NCBI GenBank assembly: GCA_029256565.1
Contig: JAQSXQ010000331.1
Location: 1 to 6,477 of the forward strand
Direction: 5' to 3'
Length of the DNA: 6,477 nt
Source of the DNA: Mycobacterium sp.
GTDB taxonomy: Bacteria; Actinomycetota; Actinomycetes; Mycobacteriales; Mycobacteriaceae
Position 1 is the stretch's first letter. Every line of letters starts with the position of its first letter. Below, piece after piece: positions 1 to 5,962 of the stretch. The translations under genes were made by a program, and so were the position numbers. The notes beneath the pieces are model-generated. The model did not search any database. It worked only from the letters and a program-made list of their open reading frames with translations, and was not told where the DNA came from.

Positions 1-1
1 C

Positions 2-652
2 GTCGACGAACACGGCGGAGCCCTGCTGCCGCCGCTGCTCACTCCGTCCGAGGCCGCCGAGCTGCGCGCCGAGTACGACCGCGACCGGTTCCGCAGCACC
101 GTCGACATGGCGCGCTACCGGTTCGGCTCGGGCGAGTACAAGTACTTCGCCACGCCCTACCTGGAACCGATCGAGCGGCTCAAGCAGGCGCTCTATCCGC
201 GCCTGCTGCCCATCGCCAGGGACTGGTGGACCAGGCTGGGGCGCCCCGCGCCGTGGCCCGACCACCTCGACGACTGGCTGGCCGCCTGCCACGCTGCCGG
301 GCAGACGAAGTCGACGGCGATCCTGCTGAAGTACGGTCCGGGCGACTGGAATGCACTGCACCGAGATCTGTACGGCGACATGATCTTTCCATTGCAGGTG
401 GTGATCAACCTGAGCGAACCGGGCGTCGACCACACCGGCGGGGAGTTCCTGCTCCTCGAGCAACGCCCCCGTGCGCAGTCGCGCGGATCGTCGTTCACGA
501 TTCCCCAGGGCCACGGCTTCGTGTTCACCACCCGGGAGCGGCCGGTGCGGTCCAGCCGCGGGTGGTCGGCGGCGCCGGTGCGTCACGGCGTGTCGACGGT
601 CCGGTCCGGCCTGCGGTTCACGCTCGGCCTGGTGTTCCACGACGCCGCCTGA
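2..652 (+). CDS. 2OG-Fe(II) oxygenase, Oxygenase-NA (PF09859/COG3826) family, 5' truncated by window
   Basis: The reading frame is open from the first complete codon (base 2) to the TGA at 650-652, so the true start lies upstream. The ATG at 107 is internal: the residues before it (such as LTPSEAAELRAEYDRDRF) read as normal family sequence. In the 216 visible residues, the Fe(II) facial triad fits H120 and D122 (LHRDLYGD) plus H195 (PVRHGVS). R205 or R201 in the SGLRFTLG segment is the likely 2-oxoglutarate-binding Arg. The core LLKYGPGDWNALHRDLYGD, then TGGEFLLLEQRPRAQSR, and the FHDA terminus are typical of this family. Pfam describes the family as oxygenases proposed to act oxidatively on damaged (alkylated) DNA in the cytoplasm; the exact substrate is inferred, not shown. 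A 47-bp gap follows before the next gene, which has its own promoter. Family assignment is firm; function is moderate. Confidence 0.9.
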   Translation, partial: VDEHGGALLPPLLTPSEAAELRAEYDRDRFRSTVDMARYRFGSGEYKYFATPYLEPIERLKQALYPRLLPIARDWWTRLGRPAPWPDHLDDWLAACHAAGQTKSTAILLKYGPGDWNALHRDLYGDMIFPLQVVINLSEPGVDHTGGEFLLLEQRPRAQSRGSSFTIPQGHGFVFTTRERPVRSSRGWSAAPVRHGVSTVRSGLRFTLGLVFHDAA

Positions 653-670
653 CCCACCGGGACGCCATTC

Positions 671-686
671 CAGAGCATCCGCTCTG
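671..686. promoter_or_regulatory. Inverted repeat, probable TetR operator
   Basis: CAGAGC-ATCC-GCTCTG is a perfect 6-bp inverted repeat with a 4-bp centre, ending 13 bp before the TetR start codon. It lies where the region between the -35 and -10 elements of the proposed promoter would be. Bound dimers there would block RNA polymerase, which suits autorepression. Its length and symmetry are usual for TetR-family operators; binding itself is inferred. Confidence 0.6.
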
Positions 687-687
687 T

Positions 688-700
688 TATGGTGGCGCGA
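688..700 (+). promoter_or_regulatory. Probable -10 element and leaderless transcription start for the TetR gene
   Basis: TATGGT (688-693) fits the mycobacterial TANNNT -10 pattern. It is followed by 6 nt and then the A of the ATG at 700, the spacing expected if transcription begins at the start codon itself. No good Shine-Dalgarno sequence precedes the ATG, consistent with a leaderless mRNA, which is common in mycobacteria. The -35 region (about 665-670, CCATTC) is not recognisable. Confidence 0.45.
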
Positions 701-1323
701 TGCCTCGCCCCAGGGTGCACGACCTCGAGCACGTGCTCGACGTCGCCGAACGACTGGCGGTCGCCGAAGGGCCTGCGGCCGTGACGATCCGCGCGCTGTC
801 GGACGCGACGTCGGTGTCGAACGGCGCGCTCTATCACGCGTTCGGGACACGGGCGGGACTGCTCGGCCGTGCGTGGGTGCGGGCGGCCGAGCGATTCCTC
901 GAGCTGCAACGCAACGCCGTGGAACAGGCGCTGAGCAGCGGAGCCGACCCCGACGGAAACGCCACGGAGGCCGTCGTCGCCGCAGCGCTGTGCCCCGCGT
1001 CGCTGTTCGACCAGAACCCGACCTCCGCGCGGTTTCTGCTCACCGTTCGGCGCGAGGAACTCCTCCGGTCGGGAGACGTGCCTGCCGACGTCGCCGACGA
1101 GCTACGCAGGCTGGACGAGGCGCTCGGTGCGATCTTCGTCCGGTTGGCGGTCAGTCTCTGGGACCGCAAGGACAAGCGGGCGCTCGCACTCGTCCGCGAC
1201 TGCGTCGTCCACCTGCCCACCGCACTGCTGTTGCGGGGCAACCGCGTTGGAGACCGCGCCGCACGCGACCGGCTCGCCGCGGCGGTCCGCGCAGTACTGA
1301 CCATCCCGCCGTCCACCCGCTAG
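700..1323 (+). CDS. TetR/AcrR-family transcriptional regulator
   Basis: Protein of 207 residues, typical TetR length. Residues about 8-55 form the N-terminal DNA-binding helices. The helix-turn-helix covers VTIRALSDATSVSNGALYHAF (about 28-48), with the hallmark GALYHAFGTRAGLL following the recognition helix. The rest (about 60-207) is an alpha-helical ligand and dimerisation domain with no specific match I can name. The ATG at 700 is chosen because the MPRPRVHD start is family-like, and because a promoter and inverted repeat sit directly upstream. The open frame runs on upstream to 226, but that part is out of frame with and inside the oxygenase gene. The crotonase gene begins 22 bp downstream on the same strand, so the regulator probably controls itself and that enzyme. 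An acyl-CoA or related lipid-derived ligand would fit, but this is inference. Confidence 0.93.
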   Translation: MPRPRVHDLEHVLDVAERLAVAEGPAAVTIRALSDATSVSNGALYHAFGTRAGLLGRAWVRAAERFLELQRNAVEQALSSGADPDGNATEAVVAAALCPASLFDQNPTSARFLLTVRREELLRSGDVPADVADELRRLDEALGAIFVRLAVSLWDRKDKRALALVRDCVVHLPTALLLRGNRVGDRAARDRLAAAVRAVLTIPPSTR

Positions 1324-1332
1324 ATCACGACG

Positions 1333-1340
1333 AAAAGGAA
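1333..1340 (+). promoter_or_regulatory. Shine-Dalgarno of the crotonase gene
   Basis: AAAAGGAA, with its GGA ending 6 nt before the ATG at 1346, fixes the start of the crotonase gene. Translation is thus initiated independently, although the transcript is probably shared with the TetR gene. Confidence 0.7.
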
Positions 1341-1345
1341 CCATC

Positions 1346-2002
1346 ATGACCTCGACCCTGCAGTACCAGGACAAGGTCGCCGTGCTGACCCTCGGCGACG
1401 ACGAGAACCGCTTCTCCCCCGACTGGCTCGACGCCGTCGACGGACAGCTGGACGACGTCGTGGCCAACGCGCAGGCGCTGATCACCACCGGCGTCGGCAA
1501 GTTCTACTCCAACGGCCTCGACCTCGAGTGGCTCGGCGCCCATGGCGACCGACTGCAGTGGTACGTCGGCCGGGTGCAGGCCTTGTTCTCCCGCATCCTG
1601 ACGTTCCCGCTGCCCACGGTGGCCGCCATCAACGGCCATGCCTTCGGCGCGGGGTCGATGCTCGCCGTGGCCCACGACTACCGGTTCATGCGCAACGACC
1701 GCGGCTACTTCTGCTTCCCGGAGGTGGACATCAACATCCCGTTCACCCCTGGGATGGCCGCCCTCATCCAGGCCAAGCTGCTACCGCAGACCGCGGTCAC
1801 CGCCATGACGACCGGCCACCGCTACGGCGGCGAGGAGGCGCACGCCGCCGGCATCGTCGACGGAACCGCAGCCGAGGCCGACCTGGTCGGCGCTGCCGTC
1901 GACCGAGTGCGGCCGATCCTCGGGAAGGACCCCGGCACGCTCGGCGCGATCAAGACCACCATGTACGGGGCGGTCACCGACGCGCTGCGCGTCGAGCAGT
2001 AA
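1346..2002 (+). CDS. Enoyl-CoA hydratase/isomerase (crotonase) family, probable delta3,delta2-enoyl-CoA isomerase
   Basis: Protein of 218 residues, shorter than the roughly 260 of bacterial enoyl-CoA hydratases and close to single-domain enoyl-CoA isomerases. Oxyanion-hole segments are SNGLDLEW (about 55-62) and INGHAFGAGSMLAVAHDYR (95-113). In hydratases the second segment has GGGxE, and that Glu (rat Glu144) activates water. Here GAGSM puts Met105 at the position. The second catalytic Glu (rat Glu164) is kept as E126 in FCFPEVDINIPF. One remaining Glu is the arrangement of isomerases, which shuttle a proton to move a cis-3 or trans-3 double bond to trans-2 so that unsaturated fatty acids can enter beta-oxidation. 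The isomerase call is inferred from these residues. It is probably cotranscribed with the TetR gene (22-bp gap), and its stop codon lies 4 bp from that of the convergent GGDEF gene. Confidence 0.9.
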   Translation: MTSTLQYQDKVAVLTLGDDENRFSPDWLDAVDGQLDDVVANAQALITTGVGKFYSNGLDLEWLGAHGDRLQWYVGRVQALFSRILTFPLPTVAAINGHAFGAGSMLAVAHDYRFMRNDRGYFCFPEVDINIPFTPGMAALIQAKLLPQTAVTAMTTGHRYGGEEAHAAGIVDGTAAEADLVGAAVDRVRPILGKDPGTLGAIKTTMYGAVTDALRVEQ

Positions 2003-2006
2003 TCCC

Positions 2007-3119
2007 TCAGTCGTCGCGGGCCGGGCTCTTGAGCACGCTGAGCGCCGGGTCTATGGCGGCGCGCGTCTGATCGCCACCGGCTCCACGTGCCTCGAACATC
2101 GCGGTGACGGCGATGGTGAGCAGCTCCTCGACGGCGTCGTACGCGGGAGCGGCGGCCAACGGCACCAGCGGCGTACAGACCACGCCCACGCTGGCGGTCA
2201 GCGCGGGTGGTGAACTGGCGATCGCACCGCGGACGCGTTCGGCGAGCGGGTTGGGATCGGCGATGGTGAACAGGTCTGCGATCCAGAACTCGGCATCCCC
2301 GGTGTGCGCGATGACGGCGTCGCGACGCGCGGTCTCGCGCAGGCTGCGGGCGATCGCGACCCGCGCGCTGTCCACCCCGGCAGGGCCACGCAGGCCCGAC
2401 AGCAGCGAGTAGCCGTCGAGGTTGACCACCAGCACGACGAGACGCCGGTCGTCGTCGCGACTCCGGGCACCGATGAGACCGGCGACCTGCTCGTAGAAGC
2501 CGTCGCGGTTCAGCAGGCCGGTCACCGGCTCGAGGTCGCCGTGCGCGGCGTCGTGGGCGATCAGCCGAACGCCCATCCGACTGGCGAACACCGCGAAGAC
2601 GTTCACCAGCGCGATCAGCAGCGCCGTCGCCACGGCCATCGACACGTCGACCTCGGCCAGCCACACCGCGAGGTACACCGTGACGGCCGCCCCGACGGTC
2701 CACGTGAACGCGAGCAGCCGTAGCGAGTGGAACACCGCGACGAACGCGCCAAGCGCGGCATACGACGTCGCTCCGAGGATCCCGAGCGAATGCGACGGCA
2801 CGATGACGCACGAGGTCGCTATGCACACGGTGCCGACCACCACGCAGGCCTGCGATGCGCGACGGCTGGGCCATCCCGGCCTGAGCCACAACAGCGACAT
2901 CGCTACGCAACAGCACACCACGACGACCTCGGCGATGACACCGCCCAGGCTGTTGGGCCCCAGCATCCCGATCGACAGGATCGGGCCGATCGACCCCAGC
3001 CCGAGGATGCACGCGGCGACGGTCCGACAGGTGCGCTGCTGCAGGTCGCGGGCCGCCAGGAATGCCGTCAGCCAGTAGTAGTGGTCACCGTCGCGCCGCC
3101 ACGCGGTCCGCGCCGTCAC
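2007..3119 (-). CDS. Membrane protein with degenerate GGDEF domain, probably not a diguanylate cyclase
   Basis: From the GTG at 3119 the protein has 370 residues. An N-terminal segment with YYWLTAFLAARD is followed by about six hydrophobic membrane segments (roughly residues 32-179) and a cytoplasmic GGDEF-fold domain beginning near EPVTGLLNRDGF. The GGDEF motif reads GDAEF (2286-2300). The first metal-binding Asp of the DxD region is Asn (VNLDGY), the IND Asn is Ser, and the C-terminal DEAMYxAK signature is eroded to AVTAMFEA. The inhibitory RxxD site is absent. Cyclic di-GMP synthesis is therefore unlikely; a sensor, scaffold or GTP-binding role is possible but unproven. An in-frame ATG at 3182 would add 21 Arg/Gly-rich residues. 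The GTG is preferred because it matches the N-terminus of the upstream paralogue, but neither start has a strong ribosome site. The paralogue lies 117 bp upstream on the same strand. Confidence 0.85.
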   Translation of the reverse strand: MTARTAWRRDGDHYYWLTAFLAARDLQQRTCRTVAACILGLGSIGPILSIGMLGPNSLGGVIAEVVVVCCCVAMSLLWLRPGWPSRRASQACVVVGTVCIATSCVIVPSHSLGILGATSYAALGAFVAVFHSLRLLAFTWTVGAAVTVYLAVWLAEVDVSMAVATALLIALVNVFAVFASRMGVRLIAHDAAHGDLEPVTGLLNRDGFYEQVAGLIGARSRDDDRRLVVLVVNLDGYSLLSGLRGPAGVDSARVAIARSLRETARRDAVIAHTGDAEFWIADLFTIADPNPLAERVRGAIASSPPALTASVGVVCTPLVPLAAAPAYDAVEELLTIAVTAMFEARGAGGDQTRAAIDPALSVLKSPARDD

Positions 3120-3209
3120 CCGACACCGCCCCGGGCGCACGCAGAGCCCGTCGAACCGCAAGACACCACCATGACGGTACAAGGCGCCGTGTGCCGTCGC
3201 CGTCCGATG

Positions 3210-3231
3210 GCACGGGCTTGGGAGCCCGCGC
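3210..3231 (-). terminator. Stem-loop just after the first GGDEF stop, possible terminator or attenuator
   Basis: CGGGCT (3213-3218) and AGCCCG (3223-3228) pair perfectly around a TGGG loop. After one mismatch, two more G-C pairs extend the stem to 3210/3231. It begins about 5 nt after the TAG at 3239-3237 on the transcribed strand. There is no T-run, as is frequent in mycobacterial intrinsic terminators. It could separate expression of the two GGDEF paralogues. Confidence 0.4.
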
Positions 3232-3236
3232 CCGTC

Positions 3237-4245
3237 CTACAGCAGCTGATCGTCGAAGTGGTGATACCTGTTGCCGCCCGCGCGTTTTGCCGAGTACATC
3301 GCTTCGTCTGCGGCGGCGACGAGGCGGTTCAGACTCATCCGGAGCCGGGTGCCGTCACCGGGAAGCGATTCGATCTCCGCACATGCGGTACCGACACTGG
3401 CCGTCACGCCCTCGGGCAGGCCGGCGATGGCATCGCAGACCTGGCTCGCGATCGGCTCCGCGTCCGCCGTTTCGCACACCACCGCGACGTTGAACTCCTC
3501 GCCGCCGGTGCGGGCGATCACTGCGGTGGCGTCGAGGAACGCCGTGCTCAGCGCCCTGCCGACGGCGACGAGGGCGTCGTCGCCCGCCTGGTGGCCGCGG
3601 GTGTCGTTGATGCGCTTGAAGTCGTCGAGATCGACCATCGCGACAACCAGGTAGCGCCCCGAGGCCGCCGAATCGGCCCTGAGCATCTTCAAGGTGTGCA
3701 GCTGGAACGAGCGCCGGTTGAGCAGGCCGGTCAGCGGGTCCTGGTCCGCCTGCTCGAGGTCGCCGCCGAGGGCGCGCATCAGCACGTGGATGGCCACCGG
3801 CATGGCGATGTTGATCTGCGCGACGAGGAAGAGGTCGACGGCCGCGATCGCGAGGTGGCCCGACTCGGCGACCCGTACGGCGGCGATGACGGCGACCGTC
3901 GCGGCGACGGCGAAGTTGTACAGCACCAGAGCGGTCGAATGGAAGAACGCGATGAAGGCACCGGTGGTCGCGAACGCGATGCACCCGGTGAGCGCGCCCT
4001 GCCAGCGACTGCCAGCGCGAAGGCCAGCGCCACGCCCACAGCACCGCGCTGACGACACCCGTCGCCAGCGCAGTCCACATCATCGCCACGGCCACGCCGC
4101 CTTGCGGGCCATCGGGACTGCGCAGCAACGCGAACAGGCACAGCGCGAACGACATTGCGATGAACGCCATCATCAGCCGGACCGCGCCGGCCATCCGGCG
4201 CGCAGCGAGGTAGTCGCTGATCCATTCGTAGTAGCTGGCGCGCAT
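3237..4245 (-). pseudogene. Membrane GGDEF protein (diguanylate cyclase type) with frameshift in the sensor domain
   Basis: Two minus-strand frames together encode one protein. The ATG at 4245 (MRASYYEWISDYLAARRM) reads through two membrane segments to SRWQ near 4010. The continuation, GALTGCIAFATTGAFIAFFHS, is one nucleotide out of frame and runs to the TAG at 3237. A 10-bp near-duplication at 3999-4018 explains the shift; deleting one copy gives exactly 332 residues. The repaired layout is six membrane segments (about 20-145) and a GGDEF domain (about 157-330). Catalytic features are intact: DPLTGLLNR, DLDDFKRIND (metal Asp 202), GHQAGD, GGEEF (244-248, bases 3492-3506) and the DEAMYSAK signature. 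The inhibitory RxxD site is missing (DATA). As read it is a pseudogene or a sequencing error; a catalytic fragment could still start at internal ATGs (3803, 3779). A GTG at 4302 is an alternative upstream start. Confidence 0.8.
3999..4018. repeat. 10-bp near-perfect tandem duplication causing a frameshift
   Basis: CTGCCAGCGA (3999-4008) is followed directly by CTGCCAGCGC (4009-4018), identical at 9 of 10 positions. Because 10 is not a multiple of 3, the extra copy shifts the GGDEF gene by one base. Removing it joins SRWQ to GALTG and matches the layout of the neighbouring paralogue, where WPSRRASQAC continues without interruption. A further GCCAGCG occurs at 4023-4029, so the site may be prone to slippage. 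Confidence 0.8.
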
Positions 4246-4355
4246 CGACCGCTTACTGGATGACGCGGCCGTCGTAATCCCCCCCGGGCTCGAATTCTTC
4301 ACTGGACTCGCAGCTGCGCCGAGGGCGCTGGCAAATCGTCACCGAGCCTACAGCG

Positions 4356-4370
4356 GCCCATCCGGTGGGC
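4356..4370 (-). terminator. Short stem-loop after the LLM oxidoreductase gene, weak terminator candidate
   Basis: GCCCA (4356-4360) and TGGGC (4366-4370) form a perfect 5-bp stem with a 5-nt loop, about 16 nt beyond the TAG of the LLM gene on the transcribed strand. There is no T-tract and the stem is short. It lies in the gap between the LLM gene and the GGDEF gene (4246-4386), where I see nothing else convincing. Confidence 0.25.
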
Positions 4371-4386
4371 GTGGCGAAATTGACGT

Positions 4387-5217
4387 CTACCCCCGGTAGC
4401 GCTGCACCTTCTCGGCGTAGTCGTCGAGCAGTCGCAGCGACTCGTCGAGCGGCTTGGTGGGCAGGATGAGGGCGAGCTGGTCGAAGCCGAGTTCCTCGGT
4501 CGCACGCCAGTAGTCGTGCTCGACCGGTGCACCGAACATCGCCAGCGGGACGTCGTGCCCGGCCCCCTCGCGCATCTGATCGATGCGGGCGGACAGCCTC
4601 TCCACGGGCAGGGGATTGGAGATCCAGCCGGCGTCGTGGCGGACGACGCGCTTCACCGTGGCGTCGGAGTCACCTCCGATGTAAATGGGTGGGTGCGGCC
4701 GCCGGACGGGCTTGGGCCGGAGGAAAGACGGATCGAAGTCGACGAATCTGCCGTGATATTCGGCGGGTTCGTTCGTCCAGAGGGCCTTGATTGCTTCGAT
4801 GCGCTCGTCGAGCAGTGCGCCACGCGTCTTGGGGTCGGTCCCGTGATTGCGTAGTTCCTCGAGGTTCCAGCCCGCGCCCACGCCGAAGACGAACCGGCCA
4901 CCGGAGATGAGGTCGATGCTGGCGGCTTCCTTCGCCGTCGTGATCGGGTCGCGCTGGATGAGCAGGGCGATGCCGGTGAACAGCTCGATGGTGGAGGTCA
5001 CCGCTGCCGCAGCGGCGAGCGTCACGAACGGGTCGAGCGTCCGGTAGTAGATCGACGGCAGCTCGCCGCCGCCGGGATAGGCCGACTCACGGCTCACCGG
5101 AATGTGGGTGTGCTCGGCGATCACCAGGGATGCGAAGCCGCGCTCTTCGATGGCCCGAGCCAGTGACACCGGGTCGATGCCATCGTCGGTGACGAATGTG
5201 GATATGCCGAACTTCAT
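4387..5217 (-). CDS. LLM-class F420-dependent oxidoreductase, Rv2161c-like (TIGR03619 type)
   Basis: Protein of 276 residues with the bacterial luciferase-like TIM-barrel fold. It opens MKFGISTFVTDDGIDPVSLA with the first beta strand, followed by FASLVIAEHTHIP. The stretch from RTLDPFVTLAAAAAVT through LFTGIALLIQRDP (about 59-91) and the segment ISGGRFVFGVGAGWNLEELRNHG (about 105-126) are the strongest hallmarks of F420-dependent LLM enzymes. FLRPKPVRRPHPPIYIGGDS (165-184) is the usual core before the C-terminal helices. Such enzymes use coenzyme F420 (less often FMN) for hydride transfer in the cytoplasm; the substrate cannot be read from sequence. The start is fixed by GGAGG at 5224-5228, 6 nt before the ATG. 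The open frame continues upstream into the idi region, but those codons are not family sequence. It lies 52 bp downstream of idi on the same strand and is probably cotranscribed. Confidence 0.93.
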   Translation of the reverse strand: MKFGISTFVTDDGIDPVSLARAIEERGFASLVIAEHTHIPVSRESAYPGGGELPSIYYRTLDPFVTLAAAAAVTSTIELFTGIALLIQRDPITTAKEAASIDLISGGRFVFGVGAGWNLEELRNHGTDPKTRGALLDERIEAIKALWTNEPAEYHGRFVDFDPSFLRPKPVRRPHPPIYIGGDSDATVKRVVRHDAGWISNPLPVERLSARIDQMREGAGHDVPLAMFGAPVEHDYWRATEELGFDQLALILPTKPLDESLRLLDDYAEKVQRYRG

Positions 5218-5223
5218 GTGTGT

Positions 5224-5228
5224 CCTCC
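5224..5228 (-). promoter_or_regulatory. Strong Shine-Dalgarno of the LLM oxidoreductase gene
   Basis: GGAGG on the minus strand, 6 nt before the ATG at 5217, is the best ribosome site in the window and rules out the longer upstream frame as the real start. Confidence 0.8.
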
Positions 5229-5269
5229 GTCTGTCGTGGTCACGACGAGCAACGCCCGCACGACCGGAG

Positions 5270-5806
5270 CTAGTCCCCGCGCGGTACCCCCGCTGCCTCG
5301 AGCAGTGGGATCTGGGTGCTGGCCCAGGGGCTGATGGTCCACCCGACGGTCGCCGCACTGCGAAGCTCGGGCCACGAGACCCAGCGGTACTCGGCGACCT
5401 CGTCGGGATCGGGCAGGACGTCGTCGTCGGTGACCGCGCAGTACACCGGACACACTTCGTTCTCCACCGTGCCGCTGGAATCGACTGCGCGATAACGGAA
5501 GTCGGGCAGCACGCACCGCAGGTCCCGCATGGCGACGCCGAGTTCCTGGCCGCCGCGGCGCAGCACCGCTTCGGCCATGTCCTCGCCCGGTGCCGGGTGA
5601 CCGCAGAACGAATTGGTCCACACCCCCGGCCACGTGCGCTTGTCCAGCGCACGTCGGGTGACGAGCACGTTCCCGTGCGCGTCGAAGAGGTAACAGGAGA
5701 AGGCGAGATGCAGTGGTGTGTCGGTGCCGTGGACCCGATCCTTGGCCGTGCGGCCGATCACCGTCCCATCGTCGGCGAGCAGCACCACTTCTTCGACGCC
5801 CGTCAT
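5270..5806 (-). CDS. idi: Isopentenyl-diphosphate delta-isomerase, type I
   Basis: Protein of 178 residues, Nudix fold, matching the E. coli Idi length (about 180). It interconverts isopentenyl and dimethylallyl diphosphate in the cytoplasm, supplying starter units for carotenoids, menaquinone side chains and polyprenyl carriers. All key residues are visible at E. coli numbering plus one: metal ligands H26, H33 (TPLHLAFS) and H70, catalytic C68 (TNSFCGHP), E88 in the Nudix helix (RRGGQELG), and E115 and E117 in VENEVCPVY. Diagnostic stretches LVTRRALDKRTWPGVWTNSF and PDFRYRA are conserved. The ATG at 5806 is chosen because MTGVEEVVLL aligns with the E. coli N-terminus and GGTGGGG lies 6 nt upstream. 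In-frame GTGs at 5827 (behind GGGGAG) and 5857 are alternatives, since mycobacterial Idi often has a slightly longer N-terminus. The LLM gene follows after 52 bp. Confidence 0.96.
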   Translation of the reverse strand: MTGVEEVVLLADDGTVIGRTAKDRVHGTDTPLHLAFSCYLFDAHGNVLVTRRALDKRTWPGVWTNSFCGHPAPGEDMAEAVLRRGGQELGVAMRDLRCVLPDFRYRAVDSSGTVENEVCPVYCAVTDDDVLPDPDEVAEYRWVSWPELRSAATVGWTISPWASTQIPLLEAAGVPRGD

Positions 5807-5962
5807 CGACGACTGCCCCACCGGCACGCCACTCCCCTCTCGAAACCCAGTCACCACCGATCATCGTCGACGAGACGAGCACGGTCGCGGCTTGCCGGGA
5901 AATCGTAAGCATCACGTCATACGGACACTGGATGACCCGCGGGCCGAGGTTCAAACGTCGTG
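5807..5962. other. Intergenic region upstream of idi
   Basis: These 156 bp separate the mycothiol-dependent enzyme gene from idi, both on the minus strand, and the gap is long enough to hold an idi promoter. AT content is locally higher around 5895-5950. The only -10-like hexamer I see is TACGAT (minus strand, 5907-5902), without a recognisable -35. The 8-bp palindrome CCCGCGGG near 5937-5944 is too short and lacks a T-run to be called a terminator. Confidence 0.4.

Noticed and set aside
226..699. Upstream extension of the TetR frame
   Set aside because: It overlaps the oxygenase gene in another frame, encodes low-complexity Arg/Pro/Ala sequence, and the promoter and operator lie just before the ATG at 700.
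471..1349. Plus-strand open frame of 292 codons
   Set aside because: Extremely Arg-rich shadow frame overlapping the oxygenase and TetR genes, with no family signal.
2003..2006. Bidirectional terminator between the convergent crotonase and GGDEF genes
   Set aside because: Only 4 bp separate the stop codons and I see no clear stem-loop with a T-run nearby.
1822..3012. Minus-strand open frame of 396 codons overlapping the degenerate GGDEF gene
   Set aside because: Arg-dominated composition; the GGDEF frame has membrane segments and domain motifs, so this is its shadow.
2727..4052. Long plus-strand open frame (441 codons) antisense to the GGDEF genes
   Set aside because: It is rich in Arg, Asp, His and Gly with no domain and no ribosome site, and it spans two genes and their gap. 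It mirrors the GC-biased codons of the minus strand.
5902..5907. TACGAT on the minus strand as a -10 box for idi
   Set aside because: A lone hexamer with no matching -35 at usual spacing; too weak to annotate as a promoter.
5102..5908. Plus-strand open frame antisense to idi and the LLM gene
   Set aside because: It overlaps two convincing minus-strand genes and shows no recognisable protein features.
5937..5944. CCCGCGGG palindrome after the mycothiol-enzyme gene as a terminator
   Set aside because: An 8-bp palindrome without a loop or T-run; such sequences are expected by chance in GC-rich DNA.
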